DNA from: Bryopsis sp. KO-2023
Lineage: Eukaryota; Chlorophyta; Ulvophyceae; Bryopsidales; Bryopsidaceae
DNA length: 64,000 bases
Direction of reading: 5' to 3'
Assembly: GCA_030272585.1 (NCBI GenBank)
Contig: BSYQ01000012.1
Span: 3,100,001 to 3,164,000, forward strand
Of the stretch, positions 32,473-40,872 are shown piece by piece. The notes beneath the pieces are model-generated. The model saw only the letters and a list, made by a program, of their open reading frames with translations, was not told the origin of the DNA and did no database searches. How positions within the stretch are numbered: the first letter of the stretch is position 1; the number at the start of each line of letters is the position of its first letter. A program made the translations under genes and the position numbers.

Positions 32473-32646
32473 TGATACGTTGATCGCACTCATTTTGCAG
32501 TACGAGTGTGTAGTACGGGTTAGTACGGGTTCTAGGGGGTTAAGTTCAGAGAGAACACTTGTAAAATTAATTCTCTGGTTTGTGAAAGTGTGTGACCCCA
32601 GTCTCAACTCCAGCAACGACTCACTAAAACCTACAGGGACCTAACA
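32473..32646 (+). repeat. Element C 3' LTR
   Basis: 174 bp, identical by eye to 22,408-22,581. Preceded by a pyrimidine tract (32,390-32,430) and a G-run with AGTAGT (polypurine tract). Confidence 0.93.
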
Positions 32647-33183
32647 GATTCCGAAGAGGAGGTGTCCTTTGGCTTCCTGGACACAGGGCTCCCTGAACCA
32701 GAAAAACCTGCAGCAAGCCAAAAGAGTGAGATGGAGACGGCGCTGAAAGAAACGGGACGCGGCTGTTCGCTCTGCTTCAAGACGGCGCGATCTCTTGGGG
32801 CACCAGTGCGGGAGCTTCCATGTGGGAAGCACCGGGTATGCTGCAGAGACCTCTGTGTCCAGAGACTCTGGTACGCGCCAGACGTAACGGTGGAGAGAAC
32901 GAACCCAGACGGGAGCTTGGAGGTGGTTGGACGACTCAGCGAAACGCGAAAGGGGGTCTCGGTGGATGCGACGAAAGAGTGCGGGCTGTGCAAGCTGCGG
33001 GAGCACACGGTCATGGCGCCGAGGGTGCTGACGTCCTTGCGGATTGCGGTCATCAGTCCACCCCTGCCAACGCAGCCAGCCTCCCCGGGACGAACCAATT
33101 GTGACTGCGTGCCGCTTCGAGAGGTCCGCTGGAGTGTGCCCGCGCTTGCGCCAAAGAGGGGCTTGAAACGTCCGGCGACCTGA

Positions 33184-34162
33184 GGCAGGAATCGACAGGA
33201 GGTGTGACCATGGGACTTGAGGATTGAATGTGGTTTGCTCAGTGGGTGCAGTGAAAGAGTTGGTGATTTGGGGCTGTCCAGTTTCTGGTGATCAGTGTGT
33301 TGGAAGTGGAATTTTTCAAGGGCTGTCCAGTTTCTGGTGATCAGTGTGTTGGAAGTGGAACTTTTCAGGCAGGGTTAAACCCTTAGGGCTGTCCAGTTTC
33401 TGGTGATCAATGTGTTGGAGGTGGACAAGGATCTTTTTTGCAGTTTCTGGTCAGGTTGAGATGAAAACTCTGAAGTTCTTCTGCAACCTGTTTTGGTTAT
33501 GAAAATGGTTCACCTGTTGATACATTGCAAGTCCAGCAGGGGTAAAATGTTATTGCTAGAGAATTCCATATTTGCAATCTGAAATAAGAGTTACTGAATT
33601 AGCAAAAGGGAGAGTAAGGAATTGCATGGTGACCTTTGAGGGAAGTCCAGTCAAATGGGTTTTTATTATACAGAGTTTGCAATGGATTGGGTAATCAGAT
33701 GACTCAGGTATTCTGCAGGAAAAGGGGGTTTTTGTTTGCCAAGAAGTTTTGGTGTCTCAGCTGACCTTGTGGGCTGTATGAAAATCTTCTAGGGAAGGCA
33801 GAATTAAACTGACTATGATTTCCTTGTTGCTTTGAACTTTTTATAAGGTAGTTTTTCTGGATTTTCTGGGTAGTGCAAGATGGTGACAGAAACAAACACT
33901 TCAGGTTGTAATTTTCCAGCAAGGGTGTTACCAATTGATTTTTCAGGGTATTTTGGGTTTCTATTGCATTAGGACAATTTCCTGACACAGTGTTTTTGAA
34001 GAACTGTTTTGACTTCCTTATATTAACATAATCACTTTTGAAACCCATTTTCTGTGGAAGAAAAGTAAAAAAAAAAAAAAGTTGACATCCAAAAAGGGGC
34101 AAAGGTTGTTATTATAATCTCTTGGGGCAGTAAGGGACTACTGCCAACTAGATGGGGAGGAA
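33184..34162 (+). other. A2 3' noncoding region with 40-bp repeats
   Basis: About 980 bp from the ORF 3 stop to the LTR, no convincing ORF. A 40-bp motif starting GGGCTGTCCAGTTTCTGGTG recurs at 33,271, 33,320 and 33,386. An A-run follows at 34,067, and the polypurine tract GATGGGGAGGAA ends at 34,162. Confidence 0.7.
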
Positions 34163-34611
34163 TGTAAGGATTCTACAGTTCAGGGGAACTGTCAGATCCT
34201 CAGTTCAGAGAACTGGCAGACCTGCAGTTCAGGGGAACTGACAGGCCTGCAGTTCTAGGGAACCAGCAATGCTGCAGCCGGTTTGCTGTAGCAGGGCGGA
34301 ACCCTTAGATCTGTGAATGGGGGCTGACAGCTCAGCAGACGCTTTTCTGCAGGGCTGGAAGCTCAGAAGGTTTCAGACAGGGGACCTGACACTGAGGCAG
34401 ACTGTCAGGTCATGTTGATGGATAGGACCTTGAACGATCAGTTTGGATCAGAGGTGCAGCCTAGGGTATTTGGGCAGCACCTCAGGGTATTCTTGTAACT
34501 CGATTTTGGGGTTGAACACTCTCTCTCTCCCGCTCTCTCGTGTCAGAACTTGTTGTAGCCTTCTAGGCTGTTGTTTCAGGCTGGCAGACTGCTTCAGAGT
34601 CGCAGTCTACA
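34163..34611 (+). repeat. A2 3' LTR
   Basis: Begins TGTAAGGATTC right after the polypurine tract and ends CAGTCTACA (TGTA...TACA ends). It shares ordered blocks with the A1 5' LTR (minus strand of 8,449-8,798). The first 120 bp contain three to four imperfect copies of CAGTTCAGGGGAACTG-type repeats. The right edge is set by similarity to A1, since the other LTR is not in the window. Confidence 0.75.
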
Positions 34612-34882
34612 GCGCAGTCTTTACACTAAGAAAGGTCAAATCCGGTCCAGAAAGTGGTTGCCGGTCCTGTCCGGTCCGGTCCAACGGGTCGGCGCCCAGG
34701 TCTGATTATGAATCCTTGCAGGCACTGAGAAGGGGCTCCGTAGGGTTGGGACCTTTTCTGGCACTGTCTTTACCGCCTTCCCTAGGGCTTCACACGAACC
34801 CGCCAATCGAAATCCTCACACGCAATCACAGGAATCTAGCAAGGCTGGGACGTCTCCTGACACATTCACCACCTCCCCCAGG
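34612..34882. other. Remnant of a GACCGG-rich foldback element and flanking DNA
   Basis: Positions 34,612-34,704 contain AAGGTCAAATCCGGTCC and end GGCGCCCAGGTCTG, matching the right end of the 34,891-37,460 element. No matching left end is present, so A2 probably inserted into an older copy. 34,705-34,882 shows nothing recognisable. Confidence 0.55.
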
Positions 34883-35727
34883 GCCATGAGCAGACGTGGG
34901 CGCCGGCAAGTTTTAAAGGACCGGACCGGACCGGAAAACCTGTCTTGGACCGGATTTGACCTTTCTTAGACAGGTCAAACCGGTCTGGAAAGGTCAAATC
35001 CGGTCTAAGAAAGGTCAAATCCGGTCTAGTAAAGAACACCTTTCTTAGACCGGATTTGACCTTTCCAGACCGGTCTGACCTGTCCAGACAGGTTGTCGCC
35101 TGTCTGGACAGGTCATACTCGTGTGACCTGTTTTAGACCGGTGTGACCCTGTTTTAGACCGGTGTGAGGCCTAGTGTGACCTGTTTTAGACCGGCTCCAG
35201 GTCGGTCTGGACAGGTGGGCTGCCTGTCCAGCAGACCTGGGCCCGACCGGACCGGCAGCGAAAAACCGGTCCGGTCCGGTCCAACCTGTCCATGGACCGG
35301 CTGACCTGTCCGGTCCTGTCCGGTCCAACGAAAAAACGCCGGTCCTTGCAAGACCGGACAGGTTGTGACCTGTCCGGTCCTGTCCACTCCGGTCCAGTCA
35401 ACCTCGGAAATCTGCAGAAATCTGGACCGGTTTTCTGACAGATTTTCCGTTTTTAGACAGGTCACACCCACATTTCGCCTTTATTAGACCGGCGATGTGA
35501 CCTGTCTAAAACCGGAACGACCCTGTCTTGACAGGGTTGTTCTCCTGTTTTAGACCGGCTCCAGGTCGGTCTGGACAGGTGGGCTGCCTGTCCAGACCGA
35601 CCTGGCGCCTGTCTAGAACAGGTCACACAATTAAGCACTTTTAGCGTGCCAATTGTGTATCAATTGACTGGGAACTGAGTTAATTAATTAAACAACAAAT
35701 AATATTGTTACATGTATTTTCATTGCA

Positions 35728-36072
35728 TGAATGACGTGAGCCAAGCTCACCAGCCACCGACTGGAGGGAGTCGGTCGACTCTGGGAGGACTCGAACTCGG
35801 GTTGGCTAAGTCCGAGTCGAGAGCACTACAAGGTAGCGGACCCCACCATAGGGACGCTCATAAGGGGTCCGCTACCTTTAAGTACCTACTTTTTGTAATG
35901 GAAAATAACGGGTACTTAAAGGTAGCGGACCCAATTTGAGCGTCCCTATGGTGGGGTCCGCTACCTTGTAGTGCTCTCGACTCGGACTTAGCCAACCCGA
36001 GTTCGAGTCCTCCTAGAGTCGACCGACTCCCTCCAGTCGGTGGCTGGTGAGCTTGGCTCACGTTATTCATCC
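35728..36072. repeat. Inner hairpin with GGTAGCGGACCC core (first copy)
   Basis: About 130-bp arms (35,730-35,860 and 35,938-36,068) surround a loop that is itself a hairpin (GGTAGCGGACCC...GGGTCCGCTACC). Each arm contains GAGTTCGAGTCC on one strand, like a Pol III B box. A second inverted copy of the whole unit lies at about 36,660-37,010. Confidence 0.75.
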
Positions 36073-36659
36073 ACTAAAAATATATATAATAGTATTACTT
36101 GGTGCTTTAATTAATTCAATCACTTCCCAACTGATTGATTCCCAGTTATGTGCTTAATTGTGCGACCTGTTCTAGACAGGCTCCAGGTCGGTCTGGACAG
36201 GCAGCCCACCTGTCCAGACCGACCTGGAGCCGGTCTAAAACAGGTCACACTAGGCCTCACACCGGTCTAAAACAGGGTCACACCGGTCTAAAACAGGTCA
36301 CACGAGTATGACCTGTCCAGACAGGCGACAACCTGTCTGGACAGGTCAGACCGGTCTGGAAAGGTCAAATCCGGTCTAAGAAAGGTGTTCTTTACTAGAC
36401 CGGATTTGACCTTTCTTAGACCGGATTTGACCTTTCCAGACCGGTTTGACCTGTCTAAGAAAGGTCAAATCCGGTCCAAGACAGGTTTTCCGGTCCGGTC
36501 CGGTCCTTTAAAACTTGCCGGCGCCCACGTCTGCTGTCCAGACCGACCTGGAGCCTGTCTAGAACAGGTCGCACAATTAAGCACATAACTGGGAATCAAT
36601 CAGTTGGGAAGTGATTGAATTAATTAAAGCACCAAGTAATACTATTATATATATTTTTA

Positions 36660-37010
36660 GTGGATGAATAACGTGAGCCAAGCTCACCAGCCACCGACTG
36701 GAGGGAGTCGGTCGACTTTGGGAGGACTCGAACTCGGGTTGGCTAAGTCCGAGTCGAGAGCACTACAAGGTAGCGGACCCCACCATAGGGACGCTCAAAT
36801 TGGGTCCGCTACCTTTAAGTATCCGTTATTTTCCATTACAAAAAGTAGGTACTTAAAGGTAGCGGACCCCTTATGAGCGTCCCTATGGTGGGGTCCGCTA
36901 CCTTGTAGTGCTCTCGACTCGGACTTAGCCAACCCGAGTTCGAGTCCTCCCAGAGTCGACCGACTCCCTCCAGTCGGTGGCTGGTGAGCTTGGCTCACGT
37001 CATTCATGCA
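36660..37010. repeat. Inner hairpin with GGTAGCGGACCC core (second copy)
   Basis: Reverse-complement copy of 35,728-36,072 with a few base differences (for example GACTTTGGG against GACTCTAGG). Same arm and loop layout. Confidence 0.75.
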
Positions 37011-37689
37011 ATGAAAATACATGTAACAATATTATTTGTTGTTTAATTAATTAACTCAGTTCCCAGTCAATTGATACACAATTGGCACGCTAAAAGTGCT
37101 TAATTGTGTGACCTGTTCTAGACAGGCGCCAGGTCGGTCTAAAACAGGAGAACAACCCTGTCAAGACAGGGTCGTTCCGGTTTTAGACAGGTCACATCGC
37201 CGGTCTAATAAAGGCGAAATGTGGGTGTGACCTGTCTAAAAACGGAAAATCTGTCAGAAAACCGGTCCAGATTTCTGCAGATTTCCGAGGTTGACTGGAC
37301 CGGAGTGGACAGGACCGGACAGGTCACAACCTGTCCGGTCTTGCAAGGACCGGCGTTTTTTCGTTGGACCGGACAGGACCGGACAGGTCAGCCGGTCCAT
37401 GGACAGGTTGGACCGGACCGGACCGGTTTTTCGCTGCCGGTCCGGTCGGGCCCAGGTCTGGCCATGAGGGCAGCAAAACGAGCCCAAGGGCTCTAACAAG
37501 GATGGGAAATTGGCAGCCACAGCTCGCGAGCCCTGGAGTTCAGCAGTGAGCAGCATCAGAAGCTCTAAACCATAGGCTGTGTACATATATCGATCAATAA
37601 AAAAAATAAAAATAAGAACAAATTGTCATTGTTATTTTTTTAAAGTCCTTTTTGATATCATATCCTACCACAAAACACGCGTAGGATTC

Positions 37690-37936
37690 CTCCGCCATCA
37701 ACTGCCCTGTTGTCCCTAAATTCCGAATTTGAGTTTCCGACGAGGCTCCCATCCAGCTCCGAAGGGCCACTGACGGTCAAATCGGCATTATTAGTAAGCA
37801 AAATGCCCCCTCCCACGTCAGCCTGGCAATTAACAACGTGGGAGTTCGCCCAATTCACTATGGTGTTCCTCAGCACCAAACCCCCACCGGCTTTGGAGGC
37901 CTCGTTGCTCTCGAATGTGCAAGATTCTACTTTTGC
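37690..37936 (-). pseudogene. Orphan exon of a beta-helix (PMP-like repeat) protein
   Basis: The minus strand reads from an acceptor (CTGCAG|GCAAAA, exon start 37,936) through about 80 residues. Repeats of the type CTFESNEASKAGGG, VNCQADVGGGI and FRDNRAVDGGG are typical of right-handed parallel beta-helix or polymorphic outer-membrane-protein repeats. Candidate donors lie near 37,696 (CTACGC|GTGTTT) and 37,686 (TTTGTG|GTAGGA). No neighbouring exons were found on either side. The next sequence to the right is a plus-strand IMPACT exon, and to the left is transposon. It may be a gene fragment or an exon of a gene disrupted by the insertions. Confidence 0.5.
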
Positions 37937-38170
37937 CTGCAGCGGTGCAAACACAAAAATGAAATTCTAATCAATATATTAAAGAAGGTTAGTCATATTT
38001 GGTGTGTTTAGTTTTCCCTGACCTGCAACCAGTTCTTTTTGCATCGCACAACCACAGCAAGGATACATTATCATAGTCAGGATTTTTTTTTCCTTTTCTT
38101 TATTATGGAAAAATAAAACTGAAATAAAGAAAACTAAAACAAATCTAGGGGGGGTTGAATATTTGTGCAG

Positions 38171-40082
38171 GCGATGGGGTTGGTGAAATCTGAGGGTGAC
38201 CCTTCTGCAAGCCACAACTGCTTTGCTCATTGCATAGGTCAGAACTACCGTTCAACAGACGATGGGGAGCCCGGAGGTGATATTCAAAACGATTAATCAA
38301 AGAATTTATTATGTATTTATTTATTTATTCACTTATTATTTTCATAGGTATCGAGGGTGAAAGCCATTTTTTACTGAATGCTTGCAAGGGGTAATGTCTC
38401 ATCGCAACAAATTCTGTTTCAATTTTTTTTTTCTTCTTCTTCAAATTTATTGCAGTGTGGCTGAAAGCCCCCTATCCAAATGAGTGATACAGAAAGTCGA
38501 TCGTGAAAATTTCCGGTGTTTTTTTTTCTTTCTAGGAACGGCTGGGCAGCCGATGCTGAATGCAATCGAAAGCGAAGGCCTGGATCACGTCTGTGTTATG
38601 GTGACCAGGTGAAAGAGGAGGCCTTCGTCTGCTGTTCGAGGTTCGCTGATTGACCCTTCGACTGTATAGACCTCATCCATTATCTATTAATACAAATCTA
38701 TAGAAATGGAAATTGATCGATTGGGTAACCCAAGCGCTCGTTTGTTCAAATCCCAGCCACCGAAACATCACCATCGCCTTACCATTTGTTGCTGCTTTAT
38801 TGGGGGGGGGTCCTCTGCTGCCCGAATGACTGTCTCAAAAACACACAAACTGTGGGGAGGGTTTCTTCTTCGCATTTGTTCGCTGCATGAAATCGAGTAT
38901 TTGCGACATACATATATATATATCGAGAGATATTTCGATGCTCGTATGGACATTGTGCTGATACGCATGGTTTATTTCTGAGTCAGACTATAACACATTT
39001 TCGTGACCGGGCTGCACTCGCCCTTTTGGCCTTGTGTAAAACAATTCCAATTCAAAAAGAAAAAGCATATATTTCGAAGCTATATTTGCTGTTTTTGGGG
39101 GAGGAGGGTGTTTTTTGGAGTGGACTGCATAATTGAAATTGGTGACATGAATCATGTCACATGATGATGGCCTCAGGTATTTCGGCGGCACCAAGCTAGG
39201 AACTGGGGGCCTGGTGCGTGCATATGGCGGCTGTGCTAGAACATGTCTCAAAGAAGCCAAGAGGATTTTCGTAAAGCCAAAGGTCAGCTACCCTCTCTTC
39301 ACTTAAGTTCAACATATCAACAATCGCTGCCTTTTTTTTTCCTTCCTAAAAACTGTTTTTGCACTCATTTTTTTTCTTTTCATGTTGCGATGGTTGTGGG
39401 GGGGTTTTCCCTCTCTCTCTGTCTCCTAAAGCATTTTCAGAATTTGTTGGTGCCACAATCAACCAGCCATTTCTCTCATTTAAAAATACATTAAATTAAT
39501 AAGTAACAGTAACAATAATAATAAAAGAAAAAAAAATAGGGAGGATTTTTGTTCTCTGTTTGGAAAAGCGTCTGCAGCAGCCACAACAGTGTGCATATAT
39601 ATATATATATTGTTGGAACCGGGATAGTTGATCAGTTCGGATTTATAGGGTTAGACGGAGGAGGGTGGTTGGCTGTACAGTTGTTGCAGCACAACGAGGT
39701 ACACTTGGTCGGAGTATAAGAGGACAAGAGATTGTTTTGTTGGTGTCCCTTCTTGTGGATTGTAAATTTCTTGTCTTTTCAAACAGCGTGTTGAAACGCT
39801 GTATTCAACAATATATATTTAATAGGAAATTCTGTGGCTTATCACCGTTTCGACCAGATCCACATCGAGATGTCAATGACCTTCAATTTGGTTGGCCAAA
39901 TCTACCCTCTTTTGGAAAAAGTCGGAGCTCGACGATTCAAAGAAGACTACGGGAAGGATGGCCTGGTCACCCTCGAAGCGACCGTCGAATCCGGAAAACT
40001 GGAAAAATTAACACAGCTTGTGAAAAGTGCCTCTTCAGGGTCGATAAACCTCAAAAAAGTCCCCACCCCCGAAGCAGAGTAA
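38171..40082 (+). pseudogene. IMPACT/YigZ-family protein, 3' exons only
   Basis: Exons seen: 38,171-38,276 (SHNCFAHCIG, TDDGEPGG), 38,536-38,608 (TAGQPMLNAIESEGLDHVCVMVTR), 39,177-39,282 ([19 protein letters not shown]) and about 39,826-40,082 (C-terminal DUF1949-like domain, ending TPEAE). The family signature SDDGEP-GTAG...YFGGxxLGxGGLVRAY is complete. In other organisms these proteins relate to GCN2/translation control (IMPACT) or are conserved YigZ proteins. The first three junctions are in phase. The last is out by one base with the only good acceptor (TTTAATAG), so a micro-exon is missed or the gene is damaged. The N-terminal exons are absent within 37,470-38,170; the gene is truncated by repeats or starts far upstream. 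A poly(A) signal AATAAA is at 40,343. Confidence 0.75.
39611..39810. repeat. Candidate solo LTR in an IMPACT intron
   Basis: 200 bp begin TGTTGGAACC and end TATTCAACA (TGTTG...CAACA inverted ends). The segment contains a TATA-like GTATAAGAGG. It sits in an AT microsatellite, so the target duplication cannot be read unambiguously. No internal element sequence accompanies it. Inferred from terminal structure only. Confidence 0.5.
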
Positions 40083-40722
40083 CAACCTGGATAGGGCTTC
40101 TCAATTCTTTGCTGACCATCTATTTTTTCGGGCTGGATTCTGCCGGGGAGGGGGGGGGGGGGGTAGGTTTTCCGATTGTTCGCAATTTCTTTTTCTTTTT
40201 TTTCAACTCTCTTTGGGGACGTACTAGTGATGTTGATGGTGAATCGTTGTGATGGTCAGTCGGCTTGCGTTGGAAGTTTTTCATTTTGGATGTTTTCTTG
40301 ACTGTTCTGGAGTGCCCCCCAACAAGATACCACTGCTCAAACAATAAAAAACCGACTTCGTAGCAAATTTGGTGGTGGTGGGAATCTGGAACCGGTTTGC
40401 ACTTTAGTAAGGTCTGGGGCCTGTGGTCGTGGGTTTTGCTTCCCCTGCAACGATTGCTGAAAACGGATCAGTGGACCTTGCCCAATCCCCATGTTGCTGA
40501 TTTTGTTCGACACCTACCTCCCATTTCCTCCCACATCGTTGCGATCGTTGTAAAACTTGCACTTGTTGTGTCAGACCCAGTTGGATGAGGTTATTTATAG
40601 TACAAATCGATTCTTGGTCGCAAGGATATAATTCTGTTTTCGGTTGTATCCAGGGTTTTCAGTAAGGTTCGATATGCTCTTCGTTGTTTGGCCGAAGTAA
40701 CACACTTCGATCGAAAGCATAC
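40083..40722. other. IMPACT 3' UTR and intergenic region
   Basis: Contains a G-run (40,150), a T-rich tract and AATAAA at 40,343-40,348. No further gene recognised up to element D. Confidence 0.5.
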
Positions 40723-40872
40723 TGTCAGAATTGATGGGAAGGTAGCTCGTGATTGATTAGAAGGAGTCATTTCATAGAATTAGAACATGGGATAGATCGA
40801 ACATGGTTGTGGTTAAAAGAACGGAGGTACCTTGATTCGATGTAAGCAGCTGTTTACTTCACGTTCTTGACA
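40723..40872 (+). repeat. Element D 5' LTR
   Basis: 150 bp, TGTCAGAATT...GTTCTTGACA. Its last base is the A of the gag start codon. Confidence 0.93.

Larger units (their letters stand above)
22408..32646 (+). mobile_element. Element C: chromodomain Ty3/gypsy with two 3' accessory ORFs
   Basis: Two 174-bp LTRs (22,408-22,581; 32,473-32,646) look identical; ends are TGATACG...CCTAACA. The TSD GATTC (22,403-22,407; 32,647-32,651) is perfect. The primer-binding site TGGTTTCGGAGC is at 22,585-22,596, and the polypurine tract is a G-run plus AGTAGT before 32,473. Coding order is gag (23,085), pol (26,027), ORF 3a (30,460), ORF 3b (31,320), all uninterrupted. Full ORFs and matching LTRs suggest a young, possibly active copy. 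Confidence 0.93.
22073..33183 (+). pseudogene. A2 ORF 3: coiled-coil plus RING-like protein, split by element C
   Basis: Two pieces, 22,073-22,407 and 32,652-33,183, join in frame (LDS|EEE) into 288 residues, starting 190 bp after the pol stop. Residues 1-40 are Ala/Pro-rich; about 45-105 look like a coiled coil (VEQEKWKLQGSLSAAESELKAW). The second half has a Cys/His cluster: CSLC, then CGKHRVCCRDLC, then CGLC about 40 residues later. That is C-x2-C-x15-C-x2-H-x2-C...C...C-x2-C, close to RING spacing. Ty3 elements normally have no ORF here, or an envelope-like one; this has no signal peptide or membrane span. RING proteins often act as ubiquitin ligases; that role is inference only. Element C ORFs 3a/3b show a parallel arrangement. 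Confidence 0.72.
8799..34611 (+). mobile_element. Ty3/gypsy element A2 (host of the nest; 5' part off-window)
   Basis: A2 is in four visible pieces: 8,799-12,516, 21,565-22,407, 32,652-34,162 and the 3' LTR 34,163-34,611. It is interrupted by A1 on the left, by B in pol and by C in the third ORF. Order in the joined element is pol (protease, RT, RNase H, integrase, chromodomain), then a separate ORF 3 with a RING-like Cys cluster, a 3' noncoding region, a polypurine tract (GATGGGGAGGAA, 34,151-34,162) and the LTR. Its gag and 5' LTR should lie left of the window, beyond A1. Confidence 0.85.
34891..37460. mobile_element. 2.57-kb foldback (palindromic) element with hAT-style 8-bp TSD
   Basis: Identical 8-bp flanks GCCATGAG lie at 34,883-34,890 and 37,461-37,468. 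Ends are inverted: CAGACGTGGGCGCC at the left, and CAGACCTGGGCCC reading in from the right. Inside, 35,232-36,194 is the inverted copy of 36,540-37,460, around a 345-bp centre that is itself an inverted copy of 34,891-35,230. CCGGTC/GACCTGTC motifs fill the arms. No coding capacity. An 8-bp duplication and CAG start fit hAT transposons, so this is probably a non-autonomous hAT foldback element. Its ends differ from the hAT at 1-4,023, so it is another family. Confidence 0.8.

Noticed and set aside
22073..33183. Envelope-like gene in A2 or C after pol
   Set aside because: No signal peptide, membrane span or glycoprotein features; coiled coil and Cys/His cluster instead.
35728..37010. tRNA genes from B-box-like GAGTTCGAGTCC
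   Set aside because: No matching acceptor or anticodon stem could be built; the motif occurs in all four inverted arms as part of a repeat.
34891..37460. CRISPR array or satellite
   Set aside because: Repeats are inverted and nested, not regular direct repeats with spacers, and the element has defined ends with an 8-bp duplication.
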